This document shows positions 31,601-38,948 of a stretch of DNA of 64,000 nucleotides, piece by piece (position 1 is the first letter of the stretch; each line of letters starts with the position of its first letter). The stretch spans positions 930,001-994,000 of the forward strand of contig OZ024883.1 in the NCBI GenBank assembly GCA_964017185.1, given 5' to 3'. The DNA comes from Rugalucina vietnamica (lineage: Eukaryota > Mollusca > Bivalvia > Lucinida > Lucinidae). The notes under the pieces were generated by a model, which did not search any database, was not told the DNA's origin, and saw only the letters and a list, made by a program, of their open reading frames with translations. The translations under genes and the position numbers were made by a program.

Positions 31601-34600
31601 ACCGGATTTTTGCCTATGCGAAAACAAAGGCGCAGATCAGCTTCGCGGTAACCGCGAAGCTGATCAGCGCCTTTGTTTTCGCTACACGGATAGTATATTT
31701 CCTCTTCTTCTTATATCCGAAATTTCAAGCTTCTAGCCTTTTTCTGTGACTGTACAGGTCAGTTTGTGTCAGACCTTGTCGGAAACCCCGAAGACCGGTT
31801 TTCTCGCGTCGCGGCTCATTTAAGGTAGAGCTGTCATTGATATCGACGATATCGATGTATCAATGCAGATGAGCTGTATCGATATAGAAAATGACATATC
31901 GATACATATCGATATTGTAAAGTGAAACTTCTCACAAAAATATGCTGGCTGTTTAGACAGATAACATTGGTTGGTTAGTATCAATATTCAATAACTATTG
32001 CAAATTGCACACAGTATGAACATTTTGGATCCCCAGAGAGCAATAAATGACAAAGCATCAGATAAGCACCAATTGATAGTACTCACACATTTTTTTCAAA
32101 TAGTTTGTCAAGGAATAAAAATTCAGTGGATAATGATCTTGCTTTTAAAAGTGAATTTGCCAAGTAATTTTGAGCCAAACTTGAGCCACAGAAATGCAGT
32201 CAAACTCTGTCATAATTTGATGTTAATGTTTTTTCTTCCTGATCTATACTGATTTATGATTGTCAAATTGAATGAAATAAATAGTCATGGTGTAATTATC
32301 ATCTGTTGACAGCACTTCCTTGAAATTAAGTTGAAACTTTATCTTAAACTTGTTGTTGACCTTAAAAGAACTTTAAGGTGTTTAAAAGTAGCATAAAATG
32401 ACAATGAGGGTCTATAAAAGTCTTTTGAAAAATTAAGTATTATATCGATACATATCAATATATCGGTATATGTCCCATCGATATATCGATATGTCAAATG
32501 CCCAACCAATGACAGCTCTAATTTAAGGATGGCCCAACACAATGTACAATAATACATGTACATGTATCTTAAGATTTGTTGACTTGTCACATAACTTAAT
32601 ATTATGATTATTTTACAGGCAGACATGTTTAGTCCCTATAGCAACAGAACTAGGAGTGGAACGGAAACCAGTAGCTCTGGGTCAATCAAGAGCTTTATAG
32701 GGACAATGAAAGCAAACAATCAAGCTTCTGGAGGAAGCCCCTACCCTTATCCTTGTCTGACCCCCACAGATCAGGGGAAAGTTTGTGTGGATAAAAATAA
32801 AGCAATGTTGCTGGAGGAAAAATTCAAAGAAAATGCAAAAAAGGACAAACATCTATTGACTACTAAAGATTTGTTAAATCTAGAGAAACAGTATAAACTG
32901 ACGGGAATGAAGAGCAGTTCCAGAGCTACTGCAACAGTTGCTAGTAATGTTTTAGATAACGAAAGCAGGACAAACTCTACGCATTCTGTGTCATCCGTGG
33001 GTCAAAACAGCTCACTTAGTCAGGACGAGATTCTTCAGCAGATGTCTGAACAGTTGGATATAGGAAGTGGAATCAGTGACTCGCCAGACTGTATGATAAT
33101 AGAGAGGATAAGTCCTCCTGGATCATCGGAAAAGAAAAGTTTGCGGTTACACCACTCAAGAACTAGTGCTCAGAGTAGTAAAAGTGGTGCAGATAGTGAA
33201 CTGGTAGAAATTATAGACACCCCAACCGTTAGTGTGGAAAAGTGTGACAAAAATGTTGCCAAAGTAAAACGGAGCTCAAGCGCGCAAAGCAATGATAGCA
33301 TTTCTCCAGAGTTGGCCCATTTTCGACCAATCAGAGCATGTCCCCTGACCCCACCCCGTCAGTTGTCAGGGGGACGCGTTGTGGAGCCGGTGTTGATCAG
33401 GACGACTCCCCGGAACCTCAGTAAGAGTTTCTCAACGGAGGAGAGAAGTCTGTCAGATATAGATGCTTCCAGTCCTATCATGCAGAAATGTCTAGAACAA
33501 CTTGGTGTAGAGAGAAAAGATAAGGTTGGTATTATGTTGCATGTGGTATTTGAGTAGGGAAATTCTGAGTTTGTGCTTCAGGTCACTCACAAATCAAGCT
33601 TGAAGTCCTGAGTATTTTGAGTTTGTAATGGGAGGAAGAATCAAATGCATTGACCTGATAATGAGAACAGATTTGCAGCTTGTCTGAGTTTAAGATGCTT
33701 ATCATTTATGCTTTAAATTTACGGTACATAAGATCTTTCTAACCGTCTTAAAACTGTATTAACAAGAATTTCAGGATGTGCTGCAACAGTTAACATAGCA
33801 AACAATTGAAGAAAAGATCAGTAAAATAAAAAAAAAAAAACGAAAAAAAAAAACTTTCCATACATGTATCATCAGCTGCATGCATATGAGCCGTCACATG
33901 GGAAAACCAACAATCTGCAAAGGCGAAAACAAAGGTGCAGATCAGCTTTGCAGTAACTGCAAAGCTGATCAGTGCCTTTGTTTTCACTACTCAGATAGTA
34001 CAATAATCCTCTTCTACTTAAATCTGAAATTTCAAGCTAGCTGTCTTCTGTGCTTGTACGTTGGTTTGTGTCAGACCTGTTTGGAAACCACATTGTTGGT
34101 TTTCCCAAGAGGCGGCTCATAAATGTACCCTACTTTGCTGCTTGTCTACCCTTGGTTTTATACATGCTAATACTAAATGTTCTCATGAGGCATCTCAAAT
34201 CATTCTCTATATTTTGTCAGGTTGAAAAGATGTCCAAATCAACAACAACTCGCCATGTGCTCCAAGACAGTGAGAATAAGAACCCAGATCCTTCCTCCGA
34301 TGTGAATTCTAGGAAACACCTGATCAACGGACTCAGGTCTGCTGATTTGAAAGACATCAGCAACTCTCCTCTACCTAAACGCAAACATGAAGCTGAAGAT
34401 GGGGAAAGGGAAGTCACTCCTAAAAGGAAAAAGCTAATTATTCCCCTTGAGCCAGATTTGATTGACAAAGACAATATATTTGAATTTAATCCCTTTGATC
34501 ATATAAAATTAGACCCTGTTTCTCCTAGAAATAAAGATAAACATAGTAAAGAATCCTCAAATGCATCTAGTTTTAGGTCACGGTCAAACTCAAGGTCAAA

Positions 34601-35543
34601 AAGCAAGGTCAAACATAGAAACACTAAAAATCAGTCATTATCAACTGAAAGAACTAAAACCAAAGATAGTGTTCAAAGTGCAATAACTAATTGGGCAAAG
34701 AAACAGGAATTGAATGCAAATGAAAGTGTGCCATCAATTGATACTAAGATTGAATCAAGTAAAACTAGTTCCTCTCGGAAATGTGCCAGTCATACTGCTA
34801 AGAAGGACAGTAGTATTACAATAGACAATTTCTTTGTGAAATGTAGTGAAAAGAAACCTAAGTTACGATCTAGGGATAAAATCAAACAACATAGACATCC
34901 TGAATATGAATATCCTGATATTTCACCGAAGAAAAGAAATGTTGAGAGTGAATTTAAAGCTAGTGGTGCTGTCTCTAAACTTAGTTTCACTTCAGAAGGC
35001 TCAGAAACTGATGATTCTGAATCAATTTTTGACGTGGGGAAAAATTCGGGAAAACGGAAAGTGAAGAAAATTTCTTACGATTTTGATGATAGTGATGAAA
35101 TGCCATTATACGAATTAACCAGAAAGAAAAGAAAAGTGGAAGGTTTAGTTGATAGCAAGAAAAGGCATAAGAGTAACTCAGATATTAAGAAAAGAAACAC
35201 GAATAAACATATAAATGGGCATTCAAAACATAATAGGACGGTTGACGAGTATTTCAAAGTTGGTGGAAAAGGTGGAAGGAGAGTTCATTCTGATAAATCA
35301 CTAGGAGAAATGTATGAAGATTGTATTAGTGGTGAATCTTCCAGTAACGTGTTTGGAAATTTTGAATCTACGGGTATAGTTAGTCAAGAGGAGCGAGATA
35401 GGCTGCTTGCGGAGGAACTTCAGAAACAGTTTGACTTTGAAAATAAATATCACCTCAATGCTGTAAGGTTGAAAGGATCTGAGGAAAGTTACTCATTAAG
35501 ACACAAGAAAAAATCTGGTTCATGTAGTGAATGTAAAGACTGA
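22376..35543 (+). CDS. RNF168: RNF168-like E3 ubiquitin ligase gene, five coding exons
   Basis: Joined exons 22376-22673, 26039-26109, 26821-26982, 32619-33524 and 34221-35543 give about 919 residues with matching phases (1, 0, 0, 0) and GT-AG junctions. In order: RING C3HC4 (C13, C16, C28, H30, C33, C36, C48, C51); an LR/UMI-like charged helix (about 105-160); MIU1 (about 160-177); a long Ser/Lys-rich disordered region with an NLS-like TPKRKKL (545-551); MIU2 (about 867-883); and an LR-like YSLRHKKK (903-910). This order is that of vertebrate RNF168, which ubiquitinates H2A at K13/K15 after RNF8 and recruits repair factors to DNA breaks. The human protein is 571 aa; the extra length is in the disordered part. 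RNF169 is less likely, because MIU1 plus the UMI-like helix are both present. Undetected small exons are possible, especially in the 5.6 kb intron 3. Confidence 0.85.
24350..24404 (-). mobile_element. LINE 3'-tail fragment
   Basis: TCTGAATGGTTTACTGGTG and CACCAGGGGGACAAT match the 3' terminus of the minus-strand LINE at about 10970-11010, in the same orientation. Only about 55 bp remain. Confidence 0.55.
24480..24491. repeat. T run
   Basis: Short homopolymer of about 12 T, perhaps a decayed A tail of a minus-strand retroelement. Confidence 0.4.
24728..24790 (-). mobile_element. LINE 3'-tail fragment
   Basis: CTGAATAGTTTACTGGTGAC, ACGCCAAACGACATT and TTCACCAGGGACATT repeat the same LINE tail a second time within intron 1. 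Confidence 0.55.
24911..25019. repeat. CpG-rich palindrome cluster
   Basis: GCACGACGGTCGTGC occurs twice, and inverted CGACCGTCGTGC once. GGCTATCCGCACGACGG at 24911 pairs with CCGTCGTGCAGATAGCC ending at 24999. A second hairpin, TAGCCAAT/ATTGGCTA, follows at 24995-25019. Probably a small foldback MITE. Confidence 0.7.
25320..25870 (+). mobile_element. Pearl/Helentron-like element, family C copy 3 (partial)
   Basis: TGAGCTTATAGTATACCC, then TCCGGCGTCCGTCCGTCC, then CTTCTTCTCTGAAACCGCT match the head and first core repeat of family C; the outer hairpin arm is missing. An A run lies at 25767-25785. The 3' limit is uncertain. Confidence 0.6.
25903..25995 (+). repeat. Tandem duplicate of exon 2 with its splice acceptor (first copy)
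   Basis: A 93-bp unit, from AATACTTTAAACACTGCC through TTTGTTTGCAG to GAGATGAGAACAG, is repeated directly downstream, where it forms the true exon 2. The first copy retains acceptor TTTGCAG|AT and a cryptic donor CCTG|gtgaga but not the true exon 2 donor. Confidence 0.85.
26039..26109 (+). CDS. RNF168: RNF168-like exon 2 (post-RING LR region)
   Basis: 71 bp between acceptor TTTGCAG and donor AAG|gtgagt. With the one base carried over from exon 1 it gives 24 codons: D then VQLHVRLAQPGE and IRTEYEEQLRK. The pattern V-R-L-x-x-P-G-E-x-R-x-E-Y-E-E matches the region just after the RING in vertebrate RNF168. Confidence 0.88.
26134..26355 (-). mobile_element. MITE family A, copy 2 (reverse), intron 2
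   Basis: TGAGCCACCTCGTGGGAAAA to GAGGCGGCTCA, flanked by AA on both sides. It starts 25 bp after the exon 2 donor. The inner palindrome is partly lost. Confidence 0.8.
26670..26752 (+). pseudogene. Decayed duplicate of exon 3 (5' half)
   Basis: After an intact acceptor ATAATTTCAG, the sequence reads LRPEYAEQ, then DQE and GEQLI, matching the start of exon 3 151 bp downstream. The frame ends at TAA 26748-26750, which overlaps an AATAAA at 26746-26751. MIU1 is not included. Confidence 0.8.
26821..26982 (+). CDS. RNF168: RNF168-like exon 3 (UMI-like helix and MIU1)
   Basis: 162 bp, 54 codons, acceptor TAATTTCAG and donor AAG|gtaaac. It encodes a highly charged helix (EYAEQRRREQEASEQLI, KLQKQEEAKLRE) ending in an MIU-type motif with core DEELAKELSE. 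MIU motifs bind ubiquitin through the conserved acidic run, Ala and Leu-Ser. This exon would let the protein bind ubiquitinated nucleosomes. Confidence 0.9.
26992..27235 (-). mobile_element. MITE family A, copy 3 (reverse), intron 3
   Basis: TGAGCCGTCTCATGGGAAAA to GAGGCAGCTCA, flanked by TA on both sides. It begins 10 bp after the exon 3 donor. The inner palindrome CAGCTTCGCGGTTACCTCGAAGCTG is present (quoted in part: AGCTTCGCGG/CGAAGCT). Confidence 0.85.
27303..27434 (+). pseudogene. Tandem partial duplicates of the MIU1-coding end of exon 3
   Basis: Two units about 85 bp apart. Unit 1 (27311-27357) reads DENLAKKLSEIMNK and still ends at AAG|gtaaac. Unit 2 (27391-27434) reads the same but stops within SEI. 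A third remnant is at about 28201-28245 (AAGTGAAATCATGTATAACG). Reading-frame phase does not fit a cassette exon, so they are dead copies. Confidence 0.75.
27563..27797. mobile_element. 235-bp MITE with GAGGCCCTACC ends and 6-bp TSD
   Basis: Inverted ends GAGGCCCTACC/GGTAGGGCCTC, with direct repeats GCTGCT at 27557-27562 and 27798-27803. The inside has an 18-G run and about ten GCTCCCTGA/CTCCCCAG-like units. Superfamily unknown. Confidence 0.75.
28563..28799 (-). mobile_element. MITE family A, copy 4 (reverse)
   Basis: TGAGTCTCTGCGTGAGAAAA to TTTCTCATGCAGTGGCTCA, flanked by AA on both sides. Nested in the 2 kb element. Confidence 0.8.
29083..29356 (+). mobile_element. MITE family B, copy 3
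   Basis: Contains AGAACCGCCTTGGCGAGGCG with its palindromic mate and the right end ACACGGACATGTTTTC. The left end is rearranged: an extra GATTCTAACGAGTACC block precedes the palindrome. Confidence 0.65.
29513..29615 (+). mobile_element. MITE family B, left-end fragment
   Basis: ACAAAAACATGCCAATACAA and AAAATTTTCAGATGAAAAAT match the left arm only. Confidence 0.5.
30281..31390 (+). mobile_element. Pearl/Helentron-like element, family C copy 4
   Basis: Head AGCTCACCTGAGCTG with mate CTCACAAGGTGAGCTTATAG, then GTCCGTCTGTCGTCCGTCCG, then two long core repeats. These share CCACTTGGCCAATCAAAGCC, AGGTCACATGACCAAGATGG, GCCCATATAT and TGACCTATTTTACAGCAAGG-like blocks. The tail is near GATGGGTGAGCTTAGTG and is decayed. 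Confidence 0.65.
31410..31575 (+). repeat. tRNA-derived SINE remnant (V-type body)
   Basis: A B-box-like GGTCTTGGGTTCAATCC is followed by GTTGAGCAAGACACC, ACATTTACTCCCTCGAGTAC and TGGTTAAAAAGG. The GAGCAAGACAC body motif recurs at about 49940, 51600 and 51890. Confidence 0.55.
31582..31818 (+). mobile_element. MITE family A, copy 5 (forward)
   Basis: TGAGCCGCAGCGTGAGAAAA to TCGCGTCGCGGCTCA, flanked by TT on both sides, with a perfect inner palindrome (AGCTTCGCGGTAACCGCGAA). The adjoining hAT MITE uses its last base in its target site. Confidence 0.85.
31826..32520. mobile_element. hAT-type MITE with perfect 8-bp TSD
   Basis: Inverted ends TAGAGCTGTCATTG/CAATGACAGCTCTA and direct repeats ATTTAAGG at 31818-31825 and 32521-32528. 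The sub-terminal regions are rich in ATCGATAT-type palindromes (e.g. ATATCGATATGTC). The 8-bp duplication points to the hAT superfamily. Confidence 0.88.
32619..33524 (+). CDS. RNF168: RNF168-like exon 4 (disordered central region)
   Basis: 906 bp, 302 codons, acceptor TTTTACAG|GCA and donor AAG|gttggt, phase 0 at both ends. It starts ADMFSPYSNR. The protein is Ser-rich and low in hydrophobics, with a short motif SIKSFIGT (about residues 199-206) and a hydrophobic patch DCMIIERISPPG resembling a SUMO-interaction motif. The few codons read upstream of 32619 and downstream of 33524 in the open frame are intronic. Confidence 0.85.
33525..34220 (+). other. RNF168-like intron 4
   Basis: 696 bp; contains a family-A MITE ending about 100 bp before the exon 5 acceptor and an A/T-rich run at 33830-33855. 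Continuous open frame across 34050-34220 is chance reading through the MITE. Confidence 0.8.
33887..34119 (+). mobile_element. MITE family A, copy 6 (forward), intron 4
   Basis: TGAGCCGTCACATGGGAAAA to CCAAGAGGCGGCTCA, flanked by TA on both sides. The inner palindrome is AGCTTTGCAGTAACTGCAAA, slightly decayed from the usual CGCGGTAACCGCG. Confidence 0.85.
34221..35543 (+). CDS. RNF168: RNF168-like exon 5 (basic region, MIU2 and LR motif)
   Basis: 1323 bp, acceptor TTTTGTCAG|GTT, ending at TGA 35541-35543. It is very rich in Lys, Ser and Arg, with an NLS-like TPKRKKL (545-551). Short motifs AITNWAKK, TIDNFFVK and TVDEYFKV lie at about 633, 679 and 818. Near the C-terminus SQEERDRLLAEELQKQF is an MIU (acidic start, RLLAxELQ core) that closely parallels EEQDRLLALQLQKE of human RNF168. 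It is followed by EESYSLRHKKK, the place of the LR motif that gives RNF168 its specificity for ubiquitinated histones. Confidence 0.88.
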   Translation, partial: VEKMSKSTTTRHVLQDSENKNPDPSSDVNSRKHLINGLRSADLKDISNSPLPKRKHEAEDGEREVTPKRKKLIIPLEPDLIDKDNIFEFNPFDHIKLDPVSPRNKDKHSKESSNASSFRSRSNSRSKSKVKHRNTKNQSLSTERTKTKDSVQSAITNWAKKQELNANESVPSIDTKIESSKTSSSRKCASHTAKKDSSITIDNFFVKCSEKKPKLRSRDKIKQHRHPEYEYPDISPKKRNVESEFKASGAVSKLSFTSEGSETDDSESIFDVGKNSGKRKVKKISYDFDDSDEMPLYELTRKKRKVEGLVDSKKRHKSNSDIKKRNTNKHINGHSKHNRTVDEYFKVGGKGGRRVHSDKSLGEMYEDCISGESSSNVFGNFESTGIVSQEERDRLLAEELQKQFDFENKYHLNAVRLKGSEESYSLRHKKKSGSCSECKD

Positions 35544-35560
35544 TATGATTGTAACATCAG

Positions 35561-35832
35561 GAAAACATGCCCATGAGATATAGACATTTTTTTTTCAGCT
35601 GAAAATATGAAAAAAAATCATTTGAAAATTTTTGATATTTTCAATATTTTTGTTCAAAACATTGATTGTGGGTACACAACACGTTAGAACCGCCTCACAG
35701 AGGCCGTTCTAACGGGTACTCACAATCTATGTTTTGGATCAAGAATAAGAAAAATAGGTATACCCATGCACACCCCAGTTTCACTAATTAAAAGTGGGGT
35801 TTAAGGTTTTATACTTTACATGGACATGTTAT
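35561..35832 (+). mobile_element. MITE family B, copy 4, in the RNF168-like 3' UTR
   Basis: CAGGAAAACATGCCCATGAG starts 17 bp after the stop codon. The centre is TTAGAACCGCCTCACAGAGG with CCGTTCTAACGGG; the right end is ACATGGACATGTTATTCTG. It must be part of the 3' UTR unless polyadenylation is immediate. Confidence 0.8.
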
Positions 35833-35866
35833 TCTGATGGCAAATTGACATTACAATCTACCAGTA

Positions 35867-36135
35867 TGAGTCTTTGCCTAAGAAAACCATCAATCTGGGT
35901 TTCCAACCAGTTCAACACAAACCGGCCATTACAGTAACAGAAGCAGGCTAGAAGCTTAAAATTTTGAATTAAAGAAGCAGAAGGATTGTACTGTCTGCTT
36001 AGTAAAAATTTTGAATTTAAGAAGCCGAAGGATTGCACTATCTAAAGTAAAAACAAAGACACTGACCAGCTGTGCAGCTACTGTGCAGTCTTTATTTTTG
36101 GCATAAGCAGATTGTTGGTTTTCTGGTGCTGTAGC
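35867..36135 (-). mobile_element. MITE family A, copy 7 (reverse, decayed)
   Basis: TGAGTCTTTGCCTAAGAAAA to TTGGTTTTCTGGTGCTGTAG, with an inner duplication of AAATTTTGAATTAAAGAAGC. The palindrome is mostly lost. Confidence 0.6.
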
Positions 36136-36242
36136 TGGTATATTGCAAAGGGGTGTAATTTAGTTCATTTGCTATTTAATATAAACTGTTTAGCCCTTCG
36201 TACTGTCAACTGTAATAGTCTTTGTCTTTAATAGTTTTTTCT

Positions 36243-36473
36243 AAGGTTATAAAACTTTTTTCATGCTCAGCTCAGCTGAGACTAAAATTTATCCTGCTCT
36301 TAAATGTTAAAATGCCATCAATTATTGGCATTTTAACATTTATAAGCAGGATAAATAACTAGTTTATGAGACATGAACCTGAATTTTCCACTAATTTTGA
36401 CTATTCCAACATTTATGAGCAATTGAAATTTCATGCTCAGCTGAGCTGAGCTGGAAACAAGTTTTATAACCTC
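36243..36473. mobile_element. MITE family G, copy 1 (GAGGTTATAAAACTT ends)
   Basis: Inverted ends AAGGTTATAAAACTT/AAGTTTTATAACCTC, then GCTCAGCTCAGCTGAG and its inverse. The centre is a perfect hairpin, TAAATGTTAAAATGCCA/TGGCATTTTAACATTTA, flanked by TTATCCTGCT and AGCAGGATAA. A second copy forms the fucosyltransferase intron (55689-55909). Confidence 0.85.
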
Positions 36474-36527
36474 AACACAAACAGCCACAAAACATGGCAA
36501 GTAAGCAGAAGACGTTCATTTTTTTTT

Positions 36528-37633
36528 GTCCCCCGTCTTTTCGAAGAAAAGCGGAGGGACATAGTTTTTGGCTTTCCGTCCTTCCGTCCGTCCGTCCGTC
36601 CTTCCGTCCGTCCTTCCGTCCCCCTATAGGAGTATGTACCTTGTGTGCGCAACTCCTCCTACAGTTTTATTCCGATTCTTTTGAAACTTTACAGATGTCT
36701 TCATCATGCTTTGAAGATGTGCATGTGGTTTGGATATAATCCTCAGATTAATTTTTGACACTTTTTTCGCAATTTGAACTTAGTCATTTTTCGGGCATTT
36801 TGATAATGAAAGTGAATAGACAGTGGGTACCTTGTGTGCGCAACTCCTCCTACAGTTTTATTCCAATTCTTTTGAAACTTTACAGATGTCTTCATCATGC
36901 TTTGAAGATGTGCATGTGGTTTGGATATAATCCTCAGATTAATTTTTGACACTTTTTTTGCAATTTGAACTTAGTGATTTTTCGGTCATTTTGATAATGA
37001 AAGTGAATAGACAAAGGGTACCTTGTGTGCGCAACTCCTCCTACAGTTTTATTCCGATTATTTTGAAACTTTACAGATGTCTTCATCTTACTTTGAAGAT
37101 GTGCATGTGGTTTGGATATAATCCTCAGATTAATTTTTGACACTTTTTTTGCAAATTGAACTTAGTCGTTTTTCGGTATTTTGACAATGAAAGTGAATGG
37201 ACAGTGGGTGCCTTGTGTGCGCAACTCCTCCTTCAGTTTTTAATTCAGATTCTTTTGAAACTTTACAGATGTCTTGATGATGCTTTGAAGATATGCATGT
37301 GCTTTGGATATAATCCTCAGGTTAATTTTTGACACTTTTTCGCAATTGAACTTAGTCATTTTTCAGGCATTTATACAATGAAAGTGAATGGACATTGTGT
37401 ACCTTGTGTGCAAACTCCTCCCTCAGTTTTATTCTGATTCTTTTCAAACTGTACAGATGTCCTGACCATGATTTGAAGATTTGCATGTGGTTTGAATATA
37501 ATCCTCAGATTAATGTTTGACACTGTGACATGAAGTAAATGCATGTGATTTGGATATACATTATTGTCAGATATATTTGTGTAACTAAACAATTAAGGCG
37601 GGGGACATAAATTCTCTGAATTTGCTTGTTTAT
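36528..37633 (+). mobile_element. Pearl/Helentron-like element, family F
   Basis: Head GTCCCCCGTCTTTTCGAAGA with inverse GCGGAGGGACATAG, then CCGTCCGTCC microsatellite. About five tandem repeats of about 191 bp follow (GTACCTTGTGTGCGCAACTC, CTTTACAGATGTCTTCATC, GATATAATCCTCAGATTAAT). The tail is GGCGGGGGACATAA, a small hairpin ATTCTCTGAAT, then TTGCTTGTTT. Same architecture as families C, D and E but unrelated sequence. Open frames inside on both strands are not genes. Confidence 0.75.
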
Positions 37634-38254
37634 ACTAGTTTCACATAAGAATACATAGTGCTGCTCAGCTGAATAGGGTTACTTGTGACATAGCTTATTT
37701 GGGCATTAAGGGATCTGTTTTCAGTTTGGTCTTTTGAGATCAGCGGGGATATTCTGAGAAATCAGAAATTTATTATCAGTTTAGAATCATTTTCTAACCA
37801 ATATTTAATATATTTGGTCCCATTTGTATAATACTAGTCTTTGTATTAACTACCTTGTTGAAAGTTAAAAATTACAGTAATTCTCTTTGGCTCTATGTTG
37901 GCAAATTTAAAGGGCCACAGAAGAAGGTTGAGTAGCTGAAACCGCAGTATGGTCCATCCCCACTAATTAATATGTTCACTGCTCTTAAAAGATCTCGGTT
38001 TTATCTAGAAAATCAACTGATTTGTGGAATGTAACCATGTGTAGAAATTGTCAGGCATAAAATGTCACGAAAGAACTATTTTACAGTAACTTAACCATAC
38101 TTTGTATAGTTTGTATTTTATTATACTTTTGTTAATGTTTTCTGTTCAAGCTTTATTTTTTTTATCAATTTTATAACTGATTTAAAAACTAGGAATCTTG
38201 CCCCTTAGATGAATGACAACAATAAATGTTGTATCAAAGTACAGTTCCGTATTT
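37634..38254. other. Non-coding; candidate poly(A) signal at 38221
   Basis: No coding sequence. AATAAA at 38221-38226 is followed by TGTTG. It is a possible distant poly(A) signal for the RNF168-like gene, but nothing links the two. Confidence 0.35.
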
Positions 38255-38535
38255 GTTCTAATTAGGGCACATGCTCCAATAAGCACACACCCCCGTCGTT
38301 TCCGAAGAACATGTGCATAAGCGCACGCTGCTCGAATAGTACATTGTATAATGGTATTTTACATCAATTCTATACATTAATACCGCTTGAGACACATTGA
38401 TACTCAAATGTAAATGGTCAAAAACTGCTTTGTAACCATTTGAACACTTAAATAACATCATCATTGATGAATCTGACATGGTTATTTCAGCATTTTGGTG
38501 TGTTGTTTTCGTTCGTAGTGTGCTCTAATTAGAAC
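38255..38535. mobile_element. 281-bp MITE with GTTCTAATTAG ends
   Basis: GTTCTAATTAGGGCACA at the left and TGTGCTCTAATTAGAAC at the right form 17-bp inverted ends with one mismatch. A related GCGCTGATTAGAATGG lies 50 bp further on. Superfamily unassigned. Confidence 0.65.
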
Positions 38536-38766
38536 AATATTTTGTTACCTTAACTTTCAGGTATTTTATAATGTTAAGTGCACTGTGCGCTGATTAGAAT
38601 GGATATGGTAATTTCAGAAATGATAAATTGACAATTTTCGCTAAGACAGCTGTTTTTGTTTTTTATACTTTTGTCCAAAATCAAAAATTATTTCATAGTT
38701 AAAATTGATTTTCTCTTTTTTCTAAGTACAGTGTAGTTTTGTGAAGAAAAAAAACAAAAACAGATT

Positions 38767-38948
38767 TGAGCCTTCGCATGGGAAAACCAACAAATTGGGT
38801 TTCCGACCAGGTCCAACACAATCACAGAAGCAGGCTAGAAGCTTGAAATTTTGAGTTAAAGTAGAAGAGATATTGTACTGTCTGTGTAGTGAAAAGAAAG
38901 GCACTGATCAGGTGTGCAGTTACTGCACAGCTGATCTGCGCCTTTGTT
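38767..38948 (-). mobile_element. MITE family A, copy 8, left part (split by element D)
   Basis: TGAGCCTTCGCATGGGAAAA through GATCTGCGCCTTTGTT, then abruptly the head of element D. The missing right end resumes at 46245. Confidence 0.8.

Larger units (their letters stand above)
26983..32618 (+). other. RNF168-like intron 3
   Basis: 5636 bp, almost wholly transposon-derived: family A at 26992, 28563 and 31582; partial exon 3 duplicates at about 27311-27434 and 28193; a 235-bp MITE at 27563; a 2 kb element at 28254-30235; family C at 30281; a SINE at about 31410; and a hAT MITE at 31826. A small unseen exon cannot be excluded. Confidence 0.75.

Noticed and set aside
34050-34220. Extension of the exon 5 open frame upstream
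   Set aside because: This part lies in MITE A and intron sequence; the acceptor TTTTGTCAG at 34220 with phase 0 is the better boundary.
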